The notes under the pieces: model-generated
Databases searched by the model: none
Told to the model about the DNA's origin: nothing
The model's input: only the letters and a program-made list of their open reading frames with translations
Program-made: the position numbers and the translations under genes
NCBI GenBank assembly: GCA_030523555.1
Contig: JAUNIH010000014.1
Location: forward strand, 1 to 33,524
DNA from: Erysipelotrichaceae bacterium
GTDB taxonomy: Bacteria; Bacillota_I; Bacilli_A; Erysipelotrichales; Erysipelotrichaceae
Direction of reading: 5' to 3'
Length of the DNA stretch: 33,524 bases
Shown: piece by piece, positions 1-6,125 of the stretch
Layout: every line of letters starts with the position of its first letter
How positions within the stretch are numbered: position 1 is the stretch's first letter

Positions 1-52
1 AATAAGATACTTTCAGGTATCTTAATTAACCACACGATTGTAGAGTGTTAGA
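1..52. repeat. Left copy of a 52-bp terminal inverted repeat
   Basis: Bases 1-52 are identical to the reverse complement of 33473-33524; the match stops at position 53. Inside it is an 8-bp stem (3-10 with 17-24, loop of 6) that can form a hairpin on either strand. It lies outside the terminator that closes the minus-strand truB operon, so it is not that operon's terminator. I saw no third copy in the window by eye. It may mark a contig break at a genomic repeat or one arm of an invertible segment; the sequence alone cannot decide. Confidence 0.95.
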
Positions 53-78
53 AAAATAAAAAGCGATATGAATCGCTT
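53..78 (-). terminator. Intrinsic terminator of the truB-ribF-rsmF-asp23 operon
   Basis: On the minus strand a 7-bp stem AAGCGAT/ATCGCTT (72-78 with 61-67) with a 4-nt loop is followed by a U-rich tail (TTTTTATTTTT). The stem begins inside the stop codon of the Asp23-like gene, so the gene ends directly in its terminator. Confidence 0.88.
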
Positions 79-382
79 ATTTACTGGTAAATCCCTGAAT
101 ATCGATGTTGATATTGGCACATTCAACACCCGCCATCAGATTAAGATTGTCTTTGATATTATCCTGAAGTCTGCTGCAGGTCTTAATGACATCACATCCC
201 TGTTTAAGACGCAATGACACATTGACGGTCAGATTATCATTATCATCAAACTTAATTCCGATATAATCATCCTTTTTTCCAGGACATACATCAGGATTAT
301 TATCTAATGATATTTGTGCAATATCCTTAAATACTTTAGGGGAAATCGTATAGTTTCCTTTTTCGTTTTCAATAACTTTCAT
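77..382 (-). CDS. Asp23/Gls24 family (DUF322) small protein
   Basis: A 101-residue protein spanning the single Asp23/Gls24 domain: an opening G-x-Y-x-I-S segment, an amphipathic V-F-K-D-I-A-Q-I helix, a central strand rich in V/L (L-T-V-N-V-S-L-R-L), and a closing V-x-x-A-N-I-N-I-D-I-Q-G stretch. Family members in Bacillota are cytosolic or membrane-tethered envelope-stress and cell-envelope proteins (known of the family); no membrane segment is visible here, so this one is probably soluble. It starts 7 nt after the rsmF stop, and its ribosome site (AAGGGTGG) lies within the last codons of rsmF, so it is the last gene of the truB operon. Two internal Cys pairs (around 33 and 63-69) are unusual for so small a member. 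The exact role is not known. Confidence 0.75.
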   Translation of the reverse strand: MKVIENEKGNYTISPKVFKDIAQISLDNNPDVCPGKKDDYIGIKFDDNDNLTVNVSLRLKQGCDVIKTCSRLQDNIKDNLNLMAGVECANINIDIQGFTSK

Positions 383-389
383 AAAATTA

Positions 390-1685
390 TTATACCACCC
401 TTCTGAGTCCCTTAGGATACTTATTTTTTATCTGATGATTAGAACACTTACCGTATCCTAACGAATATCCCTTATATGTAATGAGATAGTAATGATTATC
501 GGTTTCAGCGTGAATTTCATTACCGCTGATATATCTGTCATATTCTTCATCACTCAGATCATATACGTATCTGAAATAAGACCTCAGATGATTACTGCGG
601 TAGAAATGATGTGAAGGTTCAAATCTCTTATTGATAATTTCGCCAACCTGTACTCCGTATTTAAGCACATTATGTTTCATATCAGGTAAAGGCATAAATG
701 AGATATAGAATTTATCATTATGTTTATAAAGATAATATTTACTGATATCCGTATTTTCTTTAATAAAATCATCCACCAGTTTTTCTTTTACAGGTTTGAG
801 ATATTTTATTCTGTTATCCTTAACTTCACCGTTCTTTCTTAACATGACCATAAACTGTCCTTCAGTATTATCAAGAGGACTTAATTTAATGGCACCTTCA
901 AGCTTTGAACCTTTAGAATCTTTATAAGGTATAAGTTCCATATCTTTATGTCTTTCCAGAAATGAAATAATCTGATCTTCATCCTCTTCAAAGGCATATG
1001 TACATGTGGAATAGATAATCATTCCCTTGTTTTTACAGATTTTATAGGCATCTTCCAGAATCTTTTTCTGAATATCAGAAAGTTCATATATATTATTCAG
1101 ATTATAGTTATCGATAATCTCCGGATATTTTCTGACCATTCCTTCTCCGGAACATGGCGCATCAAGTATTACCAGATCCGCAAAGCCTTCAAGCTCTTCA
1201 GCGAGCACAGAAGTTTCTTTATTGGTCACAATCACATTATCAAAACCCATTCTTTCAATATTGGAAGATAGAATTGATGCGCGTAAATGCGAATTATCAT
1301 TACTTATCAGTAAAACTTCTCTGTTTAACCTGTTGATGATATTGATGGTCTTGCCGCCTGGTGCAGCGCAAAGATCGACAACGGTATTTATCTCATCAGG
1401 ATTAATATCTTTGGTGGTTAAGGATGCCGCTATCTCCTGAGGATAGATAAGACCTAGTTCATAGGCTTTAGTCTTACCGATATTTTCTTCATCATGGTAA
1501 TAGCTTTCTTCACTCAAATCACTTGGAAAATAATCAAAATCAATAATCTTTTTTATATCTTCAGTACTCCCTTTAAGGTGATTTATGAAAAATCCCTTTG
1601 TACAGGGTATATTCAGACATTCCAGATATTCATTGTATTTATGAGGAAAATACTCTTTGATTCTTTTAAGAAATATATCGTTCAT
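390..1685 (-). CDS. rsmF: RsmF-type rRNA cytosine-C5 methyltransferase (NOL1/NOP2/Sun family)
   Basis: SAM-dependent RNA m5C methyltransferase of 431 residues. Motif I is V-V-D-L-C-A-A-P-G-G-K-T at about 102-113. Motif IV D-A-P-C-S-G-E-G-M (175-183) carries the release cysteine C178, and motif VI S-T-C-T-Y-A-F-E-E (226-234) carries the nucleophile C228. The C-terminal 130 residues end in a PUA-like RsmF tail with the typical S-L-G-Y-G-K ... K-N-K-Y-P-K-G-L-R ending, which separates it from RsmB. Family members methylate 16S rRNA cytosines; the target nucleotide cannot be read here. The start codon overlaps the ribF stop by one base (TGATG), so translation is coupled. Catalytic residues are all present; length is normal. 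Confidence 0.9.
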   Translation of the reverse strand: MNDIFLKRIKEYFPHKYNEYLECLNIPCTKGFFINHLKGSTEDIKKIIDFDYFPSDLSEESYYHDEENIGKTKAYELGLIYPQEIAASLTTKDINPDEINTVVDLCAAPGGKTINIINRLNREVLLISNDNSHLRASILSSNIERMGFDNVIVTNKETSVLAEELEGFADLVILDAPCSGEGMVRKYPEIIDNYNLNNIYELSDIQKKILEDAYKICKNKGMIIYSTCTYAFEEDEDQIISFLERHKDMELIPYKDSKGSKLEGAIKLSPLDNTEGQFMVMLRKNGEVKDNRIKYLKPVKEKLVDDFIKENTDISKYYLYKHNDKFYISFMPLPDMKHNVLKYGVQVGEIINKRFEPSHHFYRSNHLRSYFRYVYDLSDEEYDRYISGNEIHAETDNHYYLITYKGYSLGYGKCSNHQIKNKYPKGLRRVV

Positions 1686-2422
1686 CAGAGTTTGATTTTA
1701 AGTCTTTTACCTTTCTTTATTCCGGAATCAGAACTGATAAAGATATTATCATTATCAATACAGATATCATTAAGGATATATTTATGCGGCAGAAGTATAT
1801 CTTCTTCAGCAGTATGCGCCTCTATAAGCCATTTATCTTCCATCTGAACACATTTATCGGTTATTACTTCTGCATAATACTCAAATCCCAGAAGCTTCTC
1901 TGCGAGCCTTATATTGCCTTTATATATTGCATCTCTTATTCTTGTAGAAGATATCTTTTTACCGTAATATGTATATTCTTCAATTACTTCTGTATTAAAA
2001 GTTCCATATTTCTTCAGTAATCTGGAATTGCCTTTTCCTTTATATCCAAAAGAATAATCAAAACCGCATACAAGTGTATCAATATTCATGACATTAAGAT
2101 AATCATTGATAAATACCTTCGGTTCAGATTTCATGAACTCTTCATCAAAATGAATAATATAAACGATATCTATACCAAATGATTCCATCAGTTCAGTGCG
2201 CTGATTAAAACTGAAGATATGTTTCTGTTTCTTACCCGTAATAACATCTGTCGGATCAGGCTCAAAACATATCAGCCCGGCTTTAAGATTTTTTGAATGT
2301 GAAAGTTCTACTGTTCTTTTTATGAGTTCCTGATGTCCTTTATGAAGCGCATCAAAATAACCTATGCAGCACACGGTTTTTTCGTATGAATCAGTATTTT
2401 TATCAGTATATATAATCTTCAC
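1685..2422 (-). CDS. ribF: RibF-like FAD synthetase lacking a recognisable riboflavin-kinase domain
   Basis: The FMN adenylyltransferase half is clear: the nucleotidyltransferase motif G-Y-F-D-A-L-H-K-G-H (21-30), V-C-G-F-D-Y-S-F-G (118-126) and S-S-T-R-I-R (158-163). Bifunctional RibF is usually about 305-315 residues, with a kinase domain of about 120 residues containing G-x-P-T-A-N. Here only about 65 residues follow the adenylyltransferase part and no PTAN motif is present, so riboflavin kinase activity is probably missing. The GTG at 2422 is preferred as start: AGAGG lies 6 nt upstream and the product then begins V-K-I-I-Y-T like other RibF proteins. An in-frame ATG at 2440 has no ribosome site. 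It overlaps the truB end by 4 nt and the rsmF start by 1 nt. Confidence 0.82.
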   Translation of the reverse strand: MKIIYTDKNTDSYEKTVCCIGYFDALHKGHQELIKRTVELSHSKNLKAGLICFEPDPTDVITGKKQKHIFSFNQRTELMESFGIDIVYIIHFDEEFMKSEPKVFINDYLNVMNIDTLVCGFDYSFGYKGKGNSRLLKKYGTFNTEVIEEYTYYGKKISSTRIRDAIYKGNIRLAEKLLGFEYYAEVITDKCVQMEDKWLIEAHTAEEDILLPHKYILNDICIDNDNIFISSDSGIKKGKRLKIKL

Positions 2423-3261
2423 CACATACCTCTGATACATCTGTATGTATCATTATCTTTTCCATATACTGCCAGAAGTTTATTGTCATGAGTAATAATC
2501 ACCATTTCATCATCACAATCAAGTTTTATTTTTTTACCGTTTTTAATATCCGCTTCATTATCAGTTTCTATTTTTTTGTATCTTAAAGAAAGCAGTTCAA
2601 GAAGATCATGTGTGTGATAATTACCGTTTAAGACATCTTCAAGTTCATCACAGTCATCAATAGAAATACTGTCAATCATATCTCTTCTCAATTCCATTAC
2701 CGTACCTGCAAGATCAAGTTTCTTGAGAATATCTCTAACAAGCGCTCTGACGTATGTACCTGAAGACACAGTACATGAAAAAGAAAAACCGTCTTCATAC
2801 ATTTCTATAAGATCAATCTGATATACATTTATATCTCTTACAGGTATTTCTACTTCTTTTCCTTCAAGCTGATACTGATATAGTTTTTTACCGTTTATTT
2901 TAATGGCGCTCGTCATAGGTACTTCCTGTCTTGATTCACCCATAAATGAATTTAAAACGTCTTTAAGAGTATTTATATCAGGAAGAGTATATTCAGACTT
3001 CTTAATGATATTGCCGTCTAGATCAAGTGTATCGGTTTCTATTCCAAAAAGAACTCTGGTCGTATATTTCTTGGTGTCGGATACCAGAAACTGATTGGCT
3101 TTGGTGGCATTATCATAAAGAATGATCATCACACCTGTTGCGTTGGGATCAAGGGTTCCGGTATGTCCGATACGTTTTGTTCCAAGAACTTTTCTCAGTT
3201 TAAAACATATATCAAAGGAAGTAATTCCCTTAGGTTTATTAATGTATAATACGTTATTCAC
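2419..3261 (-). CDS. truB: tRNA pseudouridine-55 synthase TruB
   Basis: Isomerises U55 of the tRNA T-loop. The TruB active-site segment G-H-T-G-T-L-D-P-N-A-T-G (32-43) contains the catalytic aspartate D38. The N-terminal I-N-K-P-x-G-x-T-S and the central S-G-T-Y-V-R-A-L-V-R-D motif are also typical. At 280 residues it is close to the usual length; the C-terminal PUA-like part is short. The start codon is GTG at 3259-3261. There is no Shine-Dalgarno; instead an extended -10 (TGT-TATAAT) ends 6 nt before GTG, so the mRNA is probably leaderless. First gene of truB-ribF-rsmF-asp23. Confidence 0.93.
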   Translation of the reverse strand: MNNVLYINKPKGITSFDICFKLRKVLGTKRIGHTGTLDPNATGVMIILYDNATKANQFLVSDTKKYTTRVLFGIETDTLDLDGNIIKKSEYTLPDINTLKDVLNSFMGESRQEVPMTSAIKINGKKLYQYQLEGKEVEIPVRDINVYQIDLIEMYEDGFSFSCTVSSGTYVRALVRDILKKLDLAGTVMELRRDMIDSISIDDCDELEDVLNGNYHTHDLLELLSLRYKKIETDNEADIKNGKKIKLDCDDEMVIITHDNKLLAVYGKDNDTYRCIRGMW

Positions 3262-3286
3262 AAAAAGATTATAACACAGGTATAAT
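3257..3286 (+). promoter_or_regulatory. ttcA promoter, predicted leaderless
   Basis: TTCACA (3257-3262), 18-nt spacer, TATAAT (3281-3286), then six bases to the ATG at 3293. The -35 differs from TTGACA by one base and overlaps the truB start codon. No Shine-Dalgarno lies between the -10 and the ATG, so transcription would begin at the start codon. Confidence 0.7.
3262..3276 (-). promoter_or_regulatory. truB promoter, extended -10, predicted leaderless
   Basis: On the minus strand TATAAT (3273 to 3268) is preceded by TGT (extended -10) and followed by six bases (CTTTTT) and then the GTG start. A transcript starting 7 nt after the hexamer would begin at the G of GTG. The -35 region overlaps the ttcA start and is weak, as expected with an extended -10. 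Confidence 0.7.
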
Positions 3287-3292
3287 GTTCAT

Positions 3293-4057
3293 ATGTCGTG
3301 CCAGAAACTGCTGAGTGATATGCGTAAAGCCGATGAAATGTTTAACCTGATTAACGATGGTGATTATATCGGCGTAGGTTTATCAGGAGGTAAAGATTCG
3401 AGTCTGCTGATGTATATGCTGAAGATGTATCAGTATCTTTTTAATAATGTCTATGGCGGTAATTTTAAGATAATCGGTATTCATATCAATCTTAATTTCG
3501 GTGAAGATGATATGAGTGATCTGTGGAAATGGTTTGATGAAAATGAACTGGAATATTACAGTGAAGATTCTGAAATTGCCGATATTCTGGGATATCATCT
3601 CAAAAATGATCGAATTGACTGTTCGCTCTGTTCAAAACTCAAAAAAGGTGCAGTTATAAAAGCGGCTAAAAAACTGGGCTGTAATAAGGTAGCCTTTGGT
3701 CATCACGCTGATGATGCCTTAGAAACCATGATGATGAATATGATATACGGAGGAAGAATTGCGACATTTGATCCAAAGATGTATCTTGATGATTCAGGCA
3801 TAACTTTTATCAGACCATTCAGTATGTCATTTGAATCTGATATTTCAAAGACGGCAAAAGAACTTCAAATTCCGGTAGTATCATCGGGCTGCCCAAATGA
3901 CGGATACACAAAAAGAGCCGATATGAAGGAAATGCTGCACCATGTATATCACAATTATCCCGGCTCTAAAGAAAATCTGTTGAAGAGTATATACAATAAA
4001 GAACAGCTTAATCTTTATATGGATAAGATAGAAAAAAAGCCTAATCATCACGATTAA
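3293..4057 (+). CDS. TtcA-family PP-loop tRNA thiolation protein
   Basis: An N-type ATP pyrophosphatase of 254 residues. The PP-loop S-G-G-K-D-S is at 31-36, the C-S-L-C pair is at 110-113, followed by K-L-K-K-G, and G-H-H-A-D-D-A-x-E-T is at 136-145. This combination is typical of TtcA (2-thiocytidine-32 in tRNA, Fe-S dependent) rather than TilS. Some Bacillota members of this family lack a tested function, so substrate is inferred. It stands alone, divergent from truB across 31 bp and converging with rnr with a 17-bp overlap. The last codons and stop are part of a terminator hairpin. A second in-frame ATG at 3320 also lacks a ribosome site, so the first ATG is kept. Confidence 0.82.
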   Translation: MSCQKLLSDMRKADEMFNLINDGDYIGVGLSGGKDSSLLMYMLKMYQYLFNNVYGGNFKIIGIHINLNFGEDDMSDLWKWFDENELEYYSEDSEIADILGYHLKNDRIDCSLCSKLKKGAVIKAAKKLGCNKVAFGHHADDALETMMMNMIYGGRIATFDPKMYLDDSGITFIRPFSMSFESDISKTAKELQIPVVSSGCPNDGYTKRADMKEMLHHVYHNYPGSKENLLKSIYNKEQLNLYMDKIEKKPNHHD

Positions 4058-4064
4058 GCTTTTT
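4034..4064. terminator. Bidirectional intrinsic terminator inside the ttcA/rnr overlap
   Basis: Stem AAAAAGC-c-TAATC (4034-4046) pairs with GATTA-a-GCTTTTT (4052-4064) around a 5-nt loop. Both strands therefore end in a U tract. The ttcA stop (TAA, 4055-4057) and the rnr stop (TAG, 4041-4043 read on minus) both lie within the stem. Confidence 0.85.
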
Positions 4065-6071
4065 CACTAATACAAAATCAATATTTCTGCGAATAAGATC
4101 TACCTCATTTAATTTTACTTTTACCTTATCTCCAATATGGAATTCGGAATTTCCATCCGTAAAGACATCATTATTATCAAGATAGAATCCTTCACTGAGA
4201 CTTGTTTTATGGACAAGACCTTCAACGGTATTTTCCAGTCTTACAAAGAAACCGAACGGTACTGTACTTGAAATTACACCGATAAAGCTCATACCCTTTT
4301 TGTCCAGCATGTATTCAGCTTTTTTGAGATCAAGGATATCCCTTTCGACCTGAACAGCTTTCTTTTCGTTTTCATTACACTTTTCCGACATATAGCCGTT
4401 TCTTACATTATCAGTTTCAATATCATTGTAATTATCAGAACTGAAGACATACTTATGCAGCATACGATGGACTATCAGATCGGGATATCTTCTTATTGGT
4501 GAAGTAAAATGACAGTAATGTTCAAGTCCTAAACCATAGTGGATATCGCTTGTAGAACTGTATACAGCTTTGGACATCGTTCTGAGCATTGTTTCCGATA
4601 CTACCGAAAATTCGGGTTTACCTTCAAACTCTTCAAGACACTTCTGCAGCTGAGTACTTCTCATCTCATAGATATTGCCTTTAAAAGTATAGTTGAGATT
4701 TTCCATCATCTCTACAAACTTTTCTATCCTTTCACTCTTTGGATAATCGTGATTTCGATATATGAGAGGAAGATCAAGATAGAACATATGGGTAGCCACG
4801 GTTTCATTGGCGATAATCATGAAGTCTTCAATAAGGATTTCTGCCTTATCCTGAATACGCTGTCTGATATCAACTACTTTACCGTCTTCTTCAACGATTA
4901 CAGGTTCATTTGAATCAAACTCAATACCGCCCTTTTCTCTTCTTTTCTTATTGATGATTCTTGATAATTCATATGCCGTATAGATCATCGATGTTATATC
5001 TGAATATTTATCACACTCTTCTGCATCGTGATTGATAATCTTATTGACTGATTTATAGGTCATACGGTGTTTTGAATTGATTAGCGATGGATAGATATCG
5101 TAATCAAGAACAGTTCCTTCATAGTCGATATGCATACGACAGGTGATTGTATAACGGTCAACTTTTTCTTTCAAGGAACAGAGATTATTGCACAGTATAT
5201 CCGGCAGCATCGGTATGACATGCCCTGGATAATAGATGGATGTACCTCTAAGATATGCCGATTTATCAAGTTCGGTATCTTCTTTTACATAATGGGATAC
5301 ATCAGCTATCGATACATAGAGTTCATATCCGTCTTCTTTTCTGATTACACATATCGCATCATCAAAGTCTTTGGCATCATCACCATCAATAGTAATGATT
5401 GGAAGATCTCTAAGATCTTTACGATCGCCCAATTCAACAGTATCGTCGATCTTTTCAATTTCTTTTAATACCGCTTTTGGAAATGAAGTAATAACACTGT
5501 TTTTCAAGAGAATTGATTCAATGAGTGTTTCTTCGTTATTGCCGGGACCTAATACCTTATCGATTTTGAGTTCTTTAAACCTGTAGTCGCTGATATAGGT
5601 ACGTACACGGTAGTTTTCCTTTAAACTGTGTCTGTATTCATTCAGATTAACAACGTTATATGAACTGAAGACTTTTTCATCAGAGAAGAAATACAGACAT
5701 CCCTGTCGGAAAATCATCGTTCCATAGACATAGGTCGTCTTTCTGGATAATACATGAACACATTCTGCAGAGCGTTTGAAAAGACGGTAATATATTTCAT
5801 CGCCATCAAGAAGTCCATAGCCTGTATCATTGGCTATTTCCATATTATCTACAAAGGCGTATCCGTTTTTATAGTGAACAGTACCCTTTAGATACATTTT
5901 TGCAAGATGTATCTTTCCTTCATCTTCAAAACATATCCCTTCTTCCAGCATTTCATTTACGGTTTTATTTAGTTCAGTAAAATCATAGCCGGATCTGATC
6001 TTGAGATATTTGGCTATGTCTGATACATCGTAGGGATTGTTTTTTAATAAATCGATAATTTTATCTCTCAT
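4041..6071 (-). CDS. rnr: Ribonuclease R (RNB-family 3'-5' exoribonuclease)
   Basis: Processive 3'-5' exoribonuclease that degrades structured RNA. In order: an N-terminal winged-helix segment (1-50), a cold-shock/OB region (about 60-200), the RNB catalytic domain with the acidic cluster T-I-D-G-D-D-A-K-D-F-D-D-A-I (227-240), the Y-L-R-G-T-S-I-Y-Y-P-G stretch, H-Y-C-H-F-T-S-P-I-R-R-Y-P-D typical of RNase R, and a C-terminal S1 domain (about 595-672). At 676 residues it is shorter than most Bacillota RNase R (700-800), lacking the basic tail. Usually near secG/smpB; here it stands alone. No Shine-Dalgarno precedes the ATG at 6071, and TAAAAT ends 6 nt upstream, so it may be leaderless. Confidence 0.92.
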   Translation of the reverse strand: MRDKIIDLLKNNPYDVSDIAKYLKIRSGYDFTELNKTVNEMLEEGICFEDEGKIHLAKMYLKGTVHYKNGYAFVDNMEIANDTGYGLLDGDEIYYRLFKRSAECVHVLSRKTTYVYGTMIFRQGCLYFFSDEKVFSSYNVVNLNEYRHSLKENYRVRTYISDYRFKELKIDKVLGPGNNEETLIESILLKNSVITSFPKAVLKEIEKIDDTVELGDRKDLRDLPIITIDGDDAKDFDDAICVIRKEDGYELYVSIADVSHYVKEDTELDKSAYLRGTSIYYPGHVIPMLPDILCNNLCSLKEKVDRYTITCRMHIDYEGTVLDYDIYPSLINSKHRMTYKSVNKIINHDAEECDKYSDITSMIYTAYELSRIINKKRREKGGIEFDSNEPVIVEEDGKVVDIRQRIQDKAEILIEDFMIIANETVATHMFYLDLPLIYRNHDYPKSERIEKFVEMMENLNYTFKGNIYEMRSTQLQKCLEEFEGKPEFSVVSETMLRTMSKAVYSSTSDIHYGLGLEHYCHFTSPIRRYPDLIVHRMLHKYVFSSDNYNDIETDNVRNGYMSEKCNENEKKAVQVERDILDLKKAEYMLDKKGMSFIGVISSTVPFGFFVRLENTVEGLVHKTSLSEGFYLDNNDVFTDGNSEFHIGDKVKVKLNEVDLIRRNIDFVLVKKLNRDD

Positions 6072-6077
6072 AACTAA

Positions 6078-6083
6078 ATTTTA
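6078..6083 (-). promoter_or_regulatory. Candidate -10 of rnr, predicted leaderless
   Basis: TAAAAT on the minus strand, followed by TTAGTT and then ATG. It lies directly after the terminator of the upstream ATPase gene. No good -35 is visible because that position falls inside the terminator hairpin, so this is weaker than the truB/ttcA cases. Confidence 0.45.
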
Positions 6084-6086
6084 AAT

Positions 6087-6118
6087 AAAAAAGCACTGTG
6101 CTGTATACAGCCAGTGCC
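6087..6118 (-). terminator. Intrinsic terminator of the P-type ATPase gene
   Basis: On the minus strand GCACTG (6117-6112) pairs with CAGTGC (6098-6093), with an internal CTGTA/TACAG palindrome, followed by TTTTTT (6092-6087). Confidence 0.88.
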
Positions 6119-6125
6119 TAATAAA

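Noticed and set aside
3293-4057. TilS (lysidine synthetase) as identity of the PP-loop gene
   Set aside because: The C-S-L-C pair and G-H-H-A-D-D layout are of TtcA type, and the TilS C-terminal domains are absent.
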